This document shows positions 15,836 to 24,864 of a DNA stretch of 64,000 nt, one piece after another (positions within the stretch are counted from its first letter, which is position 1; every line of letters starts with the position of its first letter). Source of the stretch: Aldehydirespirator sp965203635 (GTDB lineage: Bacteria > Actinomycetota > Acidimicrobiia > Acidimicrobiales > Aldehydirespiratoraceae); assembly GCA_965203635.1 (NCBI GenBank), contig OZ241903.1, forward strand, positions 1,984,001 through 2,048,000. Reading direction: 5' to 3'. A model generated the notes under the pieces. The model saw only the letters and a program-made list of their open reading frames with translations. It did not search any database and had not been told where the DNA came from. Position numbers and translations under genes: made by a program.

Positions 15836-17809
15836 TCATTCTGCCGCTGATACTCCTTCTGGGCGCGAGCCGAGCGTCTCGAGTTCCGCCAGCGACGTCT
15901 CCCACTCAGCCAGCAGGGCCGCGGCCCGGTCGGCGGCCTCGGTGTGCGCCGATGCCAGCGCGTGGACCTCCTCGGGCCGGTCGTAGACCGCGGGATCGCT
16001 GAGTCGGCGGTGCAGCTCGGCCACCTCGGCGTCGGCCGCGGCCCATGATCGTTCCAGGTCGGCCACCCGCCGGCGGAGCTTGCTGGTTGCCGTCCGCGCC
16101 TGGGCGCTCGCTCTGCGGCGCTCCGCCCGGTCGGCGCTGGACCCGGCCCGCGGCTGACCCGGTGCCGGGGTTGCGTCCGGGTCCGGGTCCGGGGCCGGTC
16201 GCTCGTGCGGGTCCTGCGGGAACAGAACCGACTCGTCAGCTCCGAGATGCCAGACGGCCCGACCATCGCGGACGTCGATTAGCGCGTCGGCCACCGCCCG
16301 GATGAGGTGCCGGTCGTGGGTTACCAGCAGCACGGTGCCGGGATAGGCGCCGAGAGCATCCTCGAGGATGTCGCAGCTGGGCAGGTCGAGATGGTTGGTG
16401 GGCTCGTCGAGCACCAGCAGGTTCACCGGCTCCACCATCAGGCGGGCCAGCGCCAGACGGGTGCGCTCGCCACCGGAGAGCTCCGCCACCCGACGGTCGG
16501 CGTCGTCTCCCCGCAAGCCGAACGCGCCGAGCACCGTTCGCAGGTTGCGCCGTCCCGGATCGATCCCGGCCGAGAACACCTCGATCGCCCGCTTGGTGCC
16601 GTCCAACTCGTCGGCCTGATGCTGACCGAAGGCAGCGACACGCACGTTGGCGCCTATCCGCACTGTGCCCGAGCTCGGGGGCAGCTCGCCCAGGATCAGC
16701 TTCAGCAGGGTGGTCTTGCCCGCGCCGTTGGGCCCCACCAGGGCCACCGTCTGGCCCCGCTCGACCGCCAGGGTCGCGCCGGAGACCACCGGTCCGTCGC
16801 CGTCGGGGTAGCCGACGGTGGCTTCGGCGAGCTCGGCCACCACCCGGCTGGAGCGGGGAGGCGCGGGGAAGTCGAAGCGGGCGGCCAGCTCGGAGCGACT
16901 GGGGACTTGGATCCGATCCAGCCTCTGGAGGGTCTTGACCCTGCTCTGCACCTGGCGGGCCTTGCTGGCCTTGTAGCGGAAGCGCTCGACGAAGCGCTCG
17001 ACGCGGGCCACCTCGCTCCGCTGGCGGGCTGCGGCCGCCTCTATGCGCTCCAAGCGCTCGGTGCGGGCCACCACGAACTCCGCGAACCCCCCGTCGTAGG
17101 CCATCGTCGTGCCCGAGGCCAACTCCACTATCCGGTCGGCCACCGCGTCGATGAAGTCGCGGTCGTGGCTGACGAACAGCAGGCAGCCCGGCCACGCGGC
17201 CAGGCGCCGCTCCAGCCACGACATGGAGTCGATGTCCAGATGGTTGGTGGGCTCGTCGAGCAGCAGGATGTCGGGCTCGGACACCAGCAGGCGGGCCAGG
17301 GCCGCCCTCATCCTCCAGCCGCCCGACAGCTCAGCCACCGGACGGTCCGAGTCGGCCATCGAGAAGCCGAGACCGGCCAGGACCTTGGCCACCTCGGCCT
17401 CCAGGGCATAACCGCCGAGCTGCTCGAACTGTCCCTGGACCTCGCCATACCGGACGACGAGGTCGTCCTGCCGGTCGGCGGACCCGCTGAGCTGGTGCTC
17501 CAACTCCTTCAGGGTCCGGGCCAGCCCGGCCAGCGGGCCGGCACCGGCGATCACATGCTCGCGGACTGTTCGATCGGAGACGCCGCGCAGGTCCTGGGGC
17601 AGGTACCCGATCCGGGCGTCGCGGGGCTTGGTGACCGTGCCCGCGTCGGGCTCGATCATCCGGGCCATGATCTCGAGCAGGGTCGTCTTGCCGGTGCCGT
17701 TGCCGCCCACGAGCGCGACACGCCGGCCCGGGGGCAGATGCAGGGTCACGCCCTCAAAGAGCCGGCGGGCGCCGTAGCCCTTGGACAGGCCCGACGCGGT
17801 CAGGGTCAC
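15836..17809 (-). CDS. ABC-F family ATPase (Uup-like)
   Basis: A 657-aa protein with two fused ABC ATPase domains and no membrane segments, the hallmark of ABC-F translation factors. Domain 1: Walker A GGNGTGKTT near residue 35, signature LSGGWRMR, Walker B LLLDEPTNHLDI. The interdomain linker is charged and helical (VERFVERFRYKASKARQVQS). Domain 2: Walker A GPNGAGKTT, signature LSGGERTR, Walker B LVLDEPTNHLDL. A 100-residue C-terminal Ala/Arg/Glu-rich coiled coil follows a Pro/Asp linker, as in Uup, where it binds DNA or ribosome. Members rescue stalled ribosomes or protect from ribosome-targeting antibiotics; which applies here cannot be told. Confidence 0.92.
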   Translation of the reverse strand: MTLTASGLSKGYGARRLFEGVTLHLPPGRRVALVGGNGTGKTTLLEIMARMIEPDAGTVTKPRDARIGYLPQDLRGVSDRTVREHVIAGAGPLAGLARTLKELEHQLSGSADRQDDLVVRYGEVQGQFEQLGGYALEAEVAKVLAGLGFSMADSDRPVAELSGGWRMRAALARLLVSEPDILLLDEPTNHLDIDSMSWLERRLAAWPGCLLFVSHDRDFIDAVADRIVELASGTTMAYDGGFAEFVVARTERLERIEAAAARQRSEVARVERFVERFRYKASKARQVQSRVKTLQRLDRIQVPSRSELAARFDFPAPPRSSRVVAELAEATVGYPDGDGPVVSGATLAVERGQTVALVGPNGAGKTTLLKLILGELPPSSGTVRIGANVRVAAFGQHQADELDGTKRAIEVFSAGIDPGRRNLRTVLGAFGLRGDDADRRVAELSGGERTRLALARLMVEPVNLLVLDEPTNHLDLPSCDILEDALGAYPGTVLLVTHDRHLIRAVADALIDVRDGRAVWHLGADESVLFPQDPHERPAPDPDPDATPAPGQPRAGSSADRAERRRASAQARTATSKLRRRVADLERSWAAADAEVAELHRRLSDPAVYDRPEEVHALASAHTEAADRAAALLAEWETSLAELETLGSRPEGVSAAE

Positions 17810-17878
17810 CGTCCAACGCTAAGAGGCCGAGCGGATAAGCCGCGATCGGTGGACAGATTCGCGAGGCGTGCAGCGAGG

Positions 17879-17919
17879 CCGTGGCCCGAGCGGCCCGTGA
17901 GCGCAGCGAACAAGAGCGG
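17879..17919. repeat. Family-2 dispersed repeat (reverse orientation)
   Basis: CCGTGGCCCGAGCGGCCCGT followed by GAGCGCAGCGAACAAGAGCGG. It is the reverse complement of the 14138-14180 element with few differences. It lies 51 bp past the surE stop on the minus strand, in the gap before the ABC-F gene. Confidence 0.75.
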
Positions 17920-17969
17920 ATTCGAGGCGGAGCGGACAGGCGCGCCCTCTGGGGCGCCGGCCGGCGGGT

Positions 17970-18794
17970 TCAGCTCAGCAGCTTGTCGAGGCGGGACTCG
18001 GCCTCGGCGGCCCCGGCGAAGCCCGGCTCGGTGGCCTCGAGACGACCCAGCCATCCGACCGACACCCATCCGGCCATCACCGCGCCGCCGTCGGTGTATT
18101 CGGGCAGCTCGATGGCGTCGCCCCAGTCCATCTTCACCCGGAAGGCGTCGGTGTGCCCGGGCCGGGGCTCGAGCTGTGCGGTGGCCATCGAGCGGGGCGG
18201 CTCGATGCCGACCTCGGTGCGCCTCCAGCCCTTGATGTCGCGCAGCTCCCGGCCGGGAACGTTGATGTTGAGCACCACGGGATCCGGCGGCAGGTCGGCG
18301 ATCAGGCCCTCTACTGCGGCGGCGGCCACGGTTGCCGCCGATTCCCAGTGCTGGTCGGCGAGCATCTCCTCCCAGCCCTGGCCCTCCACCCCGAAGGACT
18401 CCACCGTCTGGCTAACGGCCACGCCGCTCACCCCGCCGTTGCGGGCCGTCAGGCAGGCCCCGACCGTGCCCGAGTGGTAGACCGAGCGGCCCACATTGGC
18501 GCCGGGGTTGATGCCGGCGACCACCAGGTCGTAGTGCCCGAACAGGCCCAGGCGCCCGAACATCACGCACAGCGCCGGAGGCCCTGTCACCGACCACACG
18601 TCGTCCAAGCCGCCAATGGGGGCGCGGTGAACCTCGGGCTTGATCAGGTGCAGGGGCCCGAAGGCTGCGCCGTAGCCCGAGTACTCCTTGTCGGGCGCCA
18701 CCACGACGACCTCGCCGATCTCGGCCATGGCCCGGGCCAGCACGTGCAGCCCGATGGAGTCGATGCCGTCATCGTTGGTGACAAGAATGCGCAC
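17970..18794 (-). CDS. surE: 5'/3'-nucleotidase SurE
   Basis: A 274-aa metal-dependent nucleotidase acting on nucleoside 5'- and 3'-monophosphates. The SurE signature is the N-terminal MRILVTNDDGIDSIGL with the paired metal-binding aspartates, then the VVVAPDKEYSGYGAAF segment (equivalent of the catalytic Ser), DLVVAGINPGANVG with the metal-binding Asn, and HSGTVGAC. I prefer GTG 18794 (giving MRILVTNDDG) over the TTG one codon upstream. The C-terminal extension around DAIELPEYTDGGAVMAGWVS is usual for the family. Divergent from the amine oxidase gene, with only 59 bp between starts. Confidence 0.93.
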   Translation of the reverse strand: MRILVTNDDGIDSIGLHVLARAMAEIGEVVVVAPDKEYSGYGAAFGPLHLIKPEVHRAPIGGLDDVWSVTGPPALCVMFGRLGLFGHYDLVVAGINPGANVGRSVYHSGTVGACLTARNGGVSGVAVSQTVESFGVEGQGWEEMLADQHWESAATVAAAAVEGLIADLPPDPVVLNINVPGRELRDIKGWRRTEVGIEPPRSMATAQLEPRPGHTDAFRVKMDWGDAIELPEYTDGGAVMAGWVSVGWLGRLEATEPGFAGAAEAESRLDKLLS

Positions 18795-18853
18795 CAACCG
18801 ACCCTAGCCGTCGATATGCACCCCCAAGCTGAGCCCGTCGAAGTTCTAACCTG

Positions 18854-20317
18854 ATGTTCACCCTGCGGGGCCACAATGGGACGGTGAAGGAGCGGGGCGG
18901 GAAGGTGACCCACCACCGGCTGGGCCGTCGGGGGTTCATCAGGGGTGGGCTCGGTGCGGCCGGATTGGCCGCGGCTGCGCCCCTGCTGGCGGCTTGCGGC
19001 GACGACAGCGACGACGCGCCGGCCGCGGACGCGCCGGCAGGGGACCCGCCGGTAGCGGGAGATGAGCGGATCGTCATCGTCGGGGCGGGGGCCGCGGCGC
19101 TGGCTGCGGCCCACGAGCTCCAGGTCCGGGGGTTCAGCAACGTCGTGCTGCTGGAGGCCCGCGACCGGGTCGGCGGGCGCATCTGGACCTCAAGCATCGG
19201 CGACGGCGTTCCCGTGGAGTTGGGGGCGACATGGATCCACGGCGTCCGGGGCAACCCCGTCAGCGAGATCGTCGAGAGTCACGGCATCGCCACGGCTGAG
19301 ACCGACTACGACAACGCGGTCCTCTACGACCATGACGGCCGGCCGGCTGAGCCGGTCGACGCCGCGTTGTGGGGCGAGTACATGGCGCTGGCCTATGAGA
19401 TGCCCGAAGCGTCCCTACAGGACGTCTTCGAGCGGTTCGCTTCCATCCACGGTCTCAGCGAGGACGACAGGCGCCTGTGGCTGTACTCGCTGGCGTCCAT
19501 GTTCTCCCACGAGTTCGCGGCGGACATCAGCGACCTGTCCATCATGAGCTACGACGGGCCGAGCACGCTGCGGGGCGGTGACGTGGTGTTCCCGGAGGGC
19601 TACAGCCAGATCGTCGACGTGCTGGCCGCGGGCCGGGACATCCGGCTCGATCACCCGGTGGCTCAGGTCGACCACTCCGGGCCCGCCGTCGTGGTCACCA
19701 CCGAGTCGGGCGACACGTTCGAGGCCGACCGGGTTGTGGTCACCGTGCCTCTCGGGGTTCTCAAGGCGGGGACGATCTCGTTCACGCCGGCGCTGCCACC
19801 GGCCATGCGGGACGCGATCGCCGCCCTGGACATGGGGATCCTCAACCGGACGGTGCTGCTGTTCGACGAGCCCTTCTGGGACCGCGACACCGAGTGGATC
19901 GGCTACGCGGGCGAGCGGCCGGGTCAGTGGTCCGAGACGCTGAACCTGTACCCGTACCTGCAGCAGCCGGTGCTCGCCATGTTCAACCCCGGCTCGTTCG
20001 GGGCCGAGATCGAGCAGTATTCCGACGCCGACCTCACGTCACGGGCGGTCGAGGCGCTCAAGGCCATGTTCGGCGACGTGCCCGAGCCGGTCGACACGGT
20101 CAGCACCCGCTGGGGCGCGGACCCGTGGACGCGGGGCTCCTACTCGTACCTGCCGGTGGGCGTGGAGTTCGACACCTACCGGGACATGGCCCGCCCGGTG
20201 GGCGACCGGCTGTTCTTCGCCGGCGAGGCCACCCACAGCCGGTTCCCGTCCACGGTGCACGGCGCCCTGCTGTCGGGCCGCCGGGCCGCCCGCCAGATCT
20301 CCGGCCTCCTGCGCTGA
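18854..20317 (+). CDS. Tat-exported FAD-dependent amine oxidase lipoprotein
   Basis: A 487-aa flavin monoamine/polyamine-oxidase-like enzyme. The N terminus has a twin-arginine motif (LGRRGFIRGG), a hydrophobic Ala/Leu stretch and a lipobox LLAAC, so the mature protein is probably a lipid-anchored extracytoplasmic enzyme exported folded with FAD. The ADP-binding motif is IVIVGAGAAALAAAHEL followed by LEARDRVGGRIWT; the C-terminal FAD motif is GDRLFFAGEATHSRFPSTVHGALLSG. Substrate is likely an amine or polyamine; tryptophan or L-amino-acid oxidase relatives cannot be excluded. The start is uncertain: ATG 18854 is given, but GTG 18905 with GGAG upstream would also keep the Tat motif. Two family-1 palindromes follow the stop. 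Confidence 0.87.
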   Translation: MFTLRGHNGTVKERGGKVTHHRLGRRGFIRGGLGAAGLAAAAPLLAACGDDSDDAPAADAPAGDPPVAGDERIVIVGAGAAALAAAHELQVRGFSNVVLLEARDRVGGRIWTSSIGDGVPVELGATWIHGVRGNPVSEIVESHGIATAETDYDNAVLYDHDGRPAEPVDAALWGEYMALAYEMPEASLQDVFERFASIHGLSEDDRRLWLYSLASMFSHEFAADISDLSIMSYDGPSTLRGGDVVFPEGYSQIVDVLAAGRDIRLDHPVAQVDHSGPAVVVTTESGDTFEADRVVVTVPLGVLKAGTISFTPALPPAMRDAIAALDMGILNRTVLLFDEPFWDRDTEWIGYAGERPGQWSETLNLYPYLQQPVLAMFNPGSFGAEIEQYSDADLTSRAVEALKAMFGDVPEPVDTVSTRWGADPWTRGSYSYLPVGVEFDTYRDMARPVGDRLFFAGEATHSRFPSTVHGALLSGRRAARQISGLLR

Positions 20318-20329
20318 CCCTGCTCCCGG

Positions 20330-20447
20330 GAATTGGCAGCGTTTTGCACGCTATGCGTGCGTTGTGCTGCCAGTTCGGGGAGTTGGCCGGGATCGTTCGG
20401 GAATTGGCAGCGTTTTGCACGCTATGCGTGCGTTGTGCTGCCAGTTC
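20330..20447. repeat. Family-1 palindrome, two copies at 71-bp period, between convergent genes
   Basis: Copies at 20330-20376 and 20401-20447 with identical 46-bp cores, separated by a 24-nt spacer unlike the other spacers. They fill the gap between the convergent stops of the amine oxidase (20317) and valS (20454), where they could act as bidirectional terminators. Confidence 0.92.
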
Positions 20448-20453
20448 CGGGGT

Positions 20454-23123
20454 CTAGGCGGCTGCGTCGGGGGCTAGCTCGCAGGCCACCGACAGCTCGT
20501 CGCCCTCGGATGTCACCAGCTCGGTGACGCGGCCCGCGGCGCTCACGTCGTCGGCGACGTCGGCCAGCACGGCGAGGCGCTCGGCGCTGTCGCTGACGGT
20601 GGCTCGCAGGACTTCGGTGCGCAAAGGCCGCTTGGCCTCCGACTTGGCCCTGCGGATCTCGCCCAGCACCGCAGCGGCCACCGCGCTGGGCAGCGGGCCC
20701 GCGTCACCGGCCGCGGCCCGCAGCGGCCCCGGCTTCGGCCACGCCGAGGCATGGACCGAGGACTGGTGCCACCAGCTCCACACCTCCTCGGCGACGAAGG
20801 GCATGAACGGCGCGAACAGCTTCTGGAGCACGGCTAGGGCTGCCTCGAGAGCCGTCCGAGCCGAGACTGCGGCGTCGGTTCCCCGCTCGCCGTAGGCGCG
20901 GGCCTTGACAAGCTCGATGTGGTCGTCGGTGAATGACCAGAAGAACGACTCGGTGCGCTCCAGGGCTCGGGCGTAGTCGAAGGCGTCGAGGGCGGCGGTG
21001 GCGTCGTCCACCAGGTCAGCCAGGCGGTGCAGCATCGAGCGGTCCAGCGCCTCGGTCACCCCGTCGCCGCAGGCGTCGTCGCCCGCCCACAGACCCCGGT
21101 GCCCGCCGGCTCGCATGGCCACCTGGTTGGCTTCGTCGTCCCGATCTGCGAAGCGCAGCACGAACTTGGAGGCGTTGAGGAGCTTGACGGCCAGGCGGCG
21201 TCCGATGCGGAACTGCTGCTCGTCGAAGGCGGTGTCGGTGCCGGGGCGGCCGCACGCGGCCCAGTAGCGCACCGCGTCGGCGCCGTAGCGCTCCAGCAGG
21301 TCGGTGGGCACCTGCACGTTGCCCCTCGACTTGGACATCTTCTTGCGGTCGGGGTCGAGGATCCAGCCCGACAGCGCGCAGTTGTGCCAGGGCACGGTGC
21401 CGGCGTCGAAGTGGGCCCGCACCACCGTCGAGAACAGCCAGGTGCGGATGATGTCGTGGGCCTGGGGTCGCATGTCCATCGGGAAGGTGGACGCGTACAG
21501 CGCCTCGTCGGTGCGCCAGCCGGTGGCGATCTGGGGCGTGAGCGACGAGGTGGCCCAGGTGTCCATCACGTCGGGGTCGCCGGCGAAGCCCCCGGGGCGG
21601 CCCCTCTGGGACTCGTCGTAGCCGGGCGGGCAGTCCGAGGACGGGTCGACCGGCAGGGTGCCGGCCTCGGGCCGGATCGGGTTGTCCCAGTCGGGCGAGC
21701 CGCCGGCGTCGAGGCGGTACCACAGCGGGATGGGCACGCCGAAGAAGCGCTGGCGGCTGATGAGCCAGTCGCCGCTGAGCCCCGCGATCCAGCTCTCGTA
21801 ACGGGCCCGCATGTAGCCGGGGACCCAGTTCATCTCGATGCCCCGGTCGATGAGGGCCTGGCGCAGGTCGTCGTCGCGCCCGCCGTTTCGGATGTACCAC
21901 TGGCGGCTGGACACGATCTCCAGCGGCTTGTCGCCCTTCTCGAAGAACTTGACCGGGTGGGTGATGGGGCGGGGCTCGCCGTCGATGTCGCCGGATTCGG
22001 CGAACACGGCCGCGATCTCGGTGCGGGCCTGAACCGCGGTCTTGCCGGCCAGGCGGGCATAGGCGGCCCGGCCCGCCGGCGACTCGACGGCCGAGGGAGG
22101 GTCGGCTGCGAAGCGCCCGTCGCGCCCGATGACGGTGCGCACCGGCAGGTTCAGCTCTCGCCACCAGGTCACGTCGGCGGTGTCGCCGAAGGTGCAGATC
22201 ATGGCGATGCCGGTGCCCTTGTCGGGGTCGGCGAGCTCGTGGGCGACCACCGGCACCTCGACGTCGAACACGGGGGTGCGCACTGTCGACCCGAACCGCG
22301 GCCGGTAGCGGCCGTCGTCGGGGTGGGCCACCAGGGCCACGCACGACGGCACCAGCTCGGGCCGGGTGGTGTCGATCCAGACGTCGGTGTCGCCGCCGGT
22401 GCCGCCGAAGCGCAGCTTGTGGTAGGCGCCGGGCACCTCCCGGTCGTCGAGTTCGGCCTGGGCCACCGCGGTCTGGAAGGTCACGTCCCACAGCGACGGG
22501 GCCTCGATCTGGTAGGCCTCCCCCCGCTCCAGGTTCTCGAGGAAGGCGAGCTGCGACACCCGCCGGCAGTGGGCGTCGATGGTGGCGTAGGTGCGGGTCC
22601 AGTCGACCGACAGCCCGATGCGCCGGAAGAGGTCCTCGAAGGCCTGCTCGTCGGAGGCGGTGAGCTCCTCGCACAGCTCGATGAAGTTGGGCCGGCTCAC
22701 TGCGATGGTCCGTCGCTTGGCCACCGCCGAGGGCCGGCCGGCGTCGGGCGGGGCCGCGAAGTCCGGGTCGTAGGGCAGCGACGGGTCGCAGCGCACCCCG
22801 TAGTAGTTCTGGACCCGGCGCTCGGTGGGCAGCCCGTTGTCGTCCCAGCCCATGGGGTAGAAGACGGCCTGGCCGGCCATGCGGCGGTAGCGGGCGATGA
22901 TGTCGGTGTGGGTGTAGCTGAACACGTGGCCGACGTGCAGTGAGCCGCTAACGGTCGGCGGGGGAGTGTCGATGGAGAACACCTCGGCCCTGGGCCGCGT
23001 CTCATCGAAGCGGTAGATCCCGGACGCCTCCCAGTCGGCGTCCCACTTGGCTTCGAGGCCTTCCAGGACAGGTTTGTCGGGGACCGCGGCCGGGCGCGGC
23101 ATCTCGTCGGCGGGTGGGCTCAT
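20454..23123 (-). CDS. valS: Valyl-tRNA synthetase
   Basis: An 889-aa class I aminoacyl-tRNA synthetase charging tRNA-Val. The HIGH-type motif reads LHVGHVFSYTHTD near residue 60, and the KMSKS loop is DRKKMSKSRGNVQ; the editing (CP1) domain includes DVWIDTTRPELVPSCVALVAHPDD. The segments DDNGLPTERRVQNYYGVRCD and SWIAGLSGDWLISRQRFFGVP are typical of the actinobacterial ValS subgroup. The C-terminal tRNA-binding coiled coil is short. It starts 13 bp after the purN stop and is the last gene of the minus-strand purine run, implying co-transcription. Confidence 0.96.
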   Translation of the reverse strand: MSPPADEMPRPAAVPDKPVLEGLEAKWDADWEASGIYRFDETRPRAEVFSIDTPPPTVSGSLHVGHVFSYTHTDIIARYRRMAGQAVFYPMGWDDNGLPTERRVQNYYGVRCDPSLPYDPDFAAPPDAGRPSAVAKRRTIAVSRPNFIELCEELTASDEQAFEDLFRRIGLSVDWTRTYATIDAHCRRVSQLAFLENLERGEAYQIEAPSLWDVTFQTAVAQAELDDREVPGAYHKLRFGGTGGDTDVWIDTTRPELVPSCVALVAHPDDGRYRPRFGSTVRTPVFDVEVPVVAHELADPDKGTGIAMICTFGDTADVTWWRELNLPVRTVIGRDGRFAADPPSAVESPAGRAAYARLAGKTAVQARTEIAAVFAESGDIDGEPRPITHPVKFFEKGDKPLEIVSSRQWYIRNGGRDDDLRQALIDRGIEMNWVPGYMRARYESWIAGLSGDWLISRQRFFGVPIPLWYRLDAGGSPDWDNPIRPEAGTLPVDPSSDCPPGYDESQRGRPGGFAGDPDVMDTWATSSLTPQIATGWRTDEALYASTFPMDMRPQAHDIIRTWLFSTVVRAHFDAGTVPWHNCALSGWILDPDRKKMSKSRGNVQVPTDLLERYGADAVRYWAACGRPGTDTAFDEQQFRIGRRLAVKLLNASKFVLRFADRDDEANQVAMRAGGHRGLWAGDDACGDGVTEALDRSMLHRLADLVDDATAALDAFDYARALERTESFFWSFTDDHIELVKARAYGERGTDAAVSARTALEAALAVLQKLFAPFMPFVAEEVWSWWHQSSVHASAWPKPGPLRAAAGDAGPLPSAVAAAVLGEIRRAKSEAKRPLRTEVLRATVSDSAERLAVLADVADDVSAAGRVTELVTSEGDELSVACELAPDAAA

Positions 23124-23136
23124 GCGGGCGCCAACG

Positions 23137-23760
23137 CTAACCGCTGGGAACGGCGGTCAATGACTTGGCTATCACGGCCACGATCAGCTTGTGCTCGGCG
23201 GCCTGGATCCGGGTGCGCAGCGACTCCATGCTGTCGCAGGGACGGATCGGCACCTCAACCGAGGCGATCACCGGGCCGTCGTCGACACCCTCGTCGGGCA
23301 CGTAGTGAACCATCGCTCCGGTCCGGTCGATCAGGCCCGATTGGTAGGCCGACCAGGCGTCGGCGATGGCGGACGCACCCGGGAATTGGCCCGGCAGGGC
23401 CGGATGGAGGTTGACGACCCGGTTGGGGAACCGGTCCAGGAACGCCGACGACAGCACGTGCATCCAGCCGGCCAGCACCACCAGGTCGGGTTCGGAGTCG
23501 GCCACCGCCCCGGCCAGGTCGGCGTCGTACCGGCGCCGGCCGTCGTCCGGTTCCGGACCGCACGCCGCCAGGTAGGGCGACAACGGCCAGTAGCTCACCG
23601 GGATGCCGGCCCGCTGGGCTATGGCGCCGGCTCCGGCGGTCCTGCGGTTGATGAACACTGCGGCTACCTCAGCGTCGAGCCGCCGACCCGCGATGGCGTC
23701 GAGGATGGCGCCGAGGTTGGAGCCCGCCCCCGAGGCCAGCACGACCAGGCGGCCGGTCAC
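23137..23760 (-). CDS. purN: Phosphoribosylglycinamide formyltransferase (GART)
   Basis: A 207-aa enzyme that formylates GAR to FGAR with 10-formyl-THF (step 3 of purine synthesis). The N-terminal phosphate loop is VLASGAGSNLGAILDA; the catalytic triad region is VNLHPALPGQFPG (Asn and His) and DEGVDDGPVI (Asp). An internal stretch (LAACGPEPDDGRRRYD) is slightly longer than in E. coli PurN. Its ATG overlaps the purM stop by 4 bp and valS follows after 13 bp, so it belongs to the purine operon. Confidence 0.94.
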   Translation of the reverse strand: MTGRLVVLASGAGSNLGAILDAIAGRRLDAEVAAVFINRRTAGAGAIAQRAGIPVSYWPLSPYLAACGPEPDDGRRRYDADLAGAVADSEPDLVVLAGWMHVLSSAFLDRFPNRVVNLHPALPGQFPGASAIADAWSAYQSGLIDRTGAMVHYVPDEGVDDGPVIASVEVPIRPCDSMESLRTRIQAAEHKLIVAVIAKSLTAVPSG

Positions 23761-24836
23761 CGCCAGCCGCCTTCCAGCACGACCCGGCCAGCGTCGGATT
23801 GGGCCGGATCGCAGCCTTCGACGACCGAGCCGATGACGTGATGGCCCTGGCGGCTCAGAGCCTCGGCGCCAGCATCGTCGACCACGGCCACGAGGCCGAT
23901 GCCCATGTTCCAGACCCGGAACGCCTCGGCGTCGTCGAGCACGCCCCAGTCCACCAGCGTCGGGAACGGCTCGGGCACCGGCCAGGAGCCCAGCTCGATC
24001 CGGGCGCCGAGATCGTCGGGCAGCACCCTCGGAAGGTTGTCGAAGAACCCGCCGCCTGTGATGTGGGCCAGCGCCTTGGGCCGGACGCCCGCCTCCGAGA
24101 ACCCGTCGATCACCGGCAGGTAGTTGCGGTGCGGCTCCAGCAGGGCGTCGATCACGGCGGTGCCGGGCGACCGGCCCTCCAGCAGCCGGCGGATCAGCGA
24201 GTAGCCGTTGGTGTGGGGACCGGAGCTGGCCGCGCCCACCAGCAGGTCGCCGGGCCTGATGTCCTCGGGGCGGGGCAGAAGTCCGTCGCGCTGGGCCGCC
24301 CCCACGATGGTTCCGGCCACGTCGGCCGCGCCGGGCGCGTACACGCTAGGCATCTCGGCCGTCTCGCCTCCCAGCAGGGCACAGCCCGCGGCCCGGCAGG
24401 CGTCGGCCATGCCGGCCACGATCTCGGCGGCCGCCTCAGGCACGAGCCGGTCCATGGCGATGTAGTCGAGGAAGAACAGCGGCCGGGCACCGTGCACCGC
24501 GATGTCGCCGATGCAGTGGTTGACCAGGTCTGTTCCGACACCCCGCCAGCGCCCGTGGCGGGCGGCCAGGGCCACTTTGGTGCCGACCCCGTCGGTGGAG
24601 GCCACCAGCACGGAGTCAGAGTCCAGGGCGGCGGCCGAGTAGAGCCCGCCGAAGCCGCGCACCGTGTTGATGACCTCGGGAGTGCGGGTTGAGGCCACCG
24701 CCCCGGCCATGAGGGCGACCGCCCGGTTGCCGGCGTTGATGTCAACGCCCGCGTCGCGGTAGCTGGCCGCTTCGGGTCCGGCCGGCGATGCGGGCGCGCC
24801 GGCGTCTTTCCCGGCCTCGGTCACCGATGGGCTCAT
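23757..24836 (-). CDS. purM: Phosphoribosylformylglycinamidine cyclo-ligase (AIR synthetase)
   Basis: A 359-aa ATP-dependent enzyme closing the imidazole ring (FGAM to AIR, step 5). Recognisable segments are YRDAGVDINAGNRAV, the ATP/substrate loop VASTDGVGTKVALAA, DLVNHCIGDIAVHGARPLFFLDYIA, LLGGETAEMPSVY and the late HITGGGFFDNLPRVLP. The N-terminal 24 residues are Ala/Pro rich and non-conserved. It lies between purD (28 bp upstream) and purN (4-bp overlap). The size is typical. Confidence 0.95.
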   Translation of the reverse strand: MSPSVTEAGKDAGAPASPAGPEAASYRDAGVDINAGNRAVALMAGAVASTRTPEVINTVRGFGGLYSAAALDSDSVLVASTDGVGTKVALAARHGRWRGVGTDLVNHCIGDIAVHGARPLFFLDYIAMDRLVPEAAAEIVAGMADACRAAGCALLGGETAEMPSVYAPGAADVAGTIVGAAQRDGLLPRPEDIRPGDLLVGAASSGPHTNGYSLIRRLLEGRSPGTAVIDALLEPHRNYLPVIDGFSEAGVRPKALAHITGGGFFDNLPRVLPDDLGARIELGSWPVPEPFPTLVDWGVLDDAEAFRVWNMGIGLVAVVDDAGAEALSRQGHHVIGSVVEGCDPAQSDAGRVVLEGGWR

Positions 24837-24864
24837 GTCTGCTGGGCCTTGGTCGACGGCGGGT

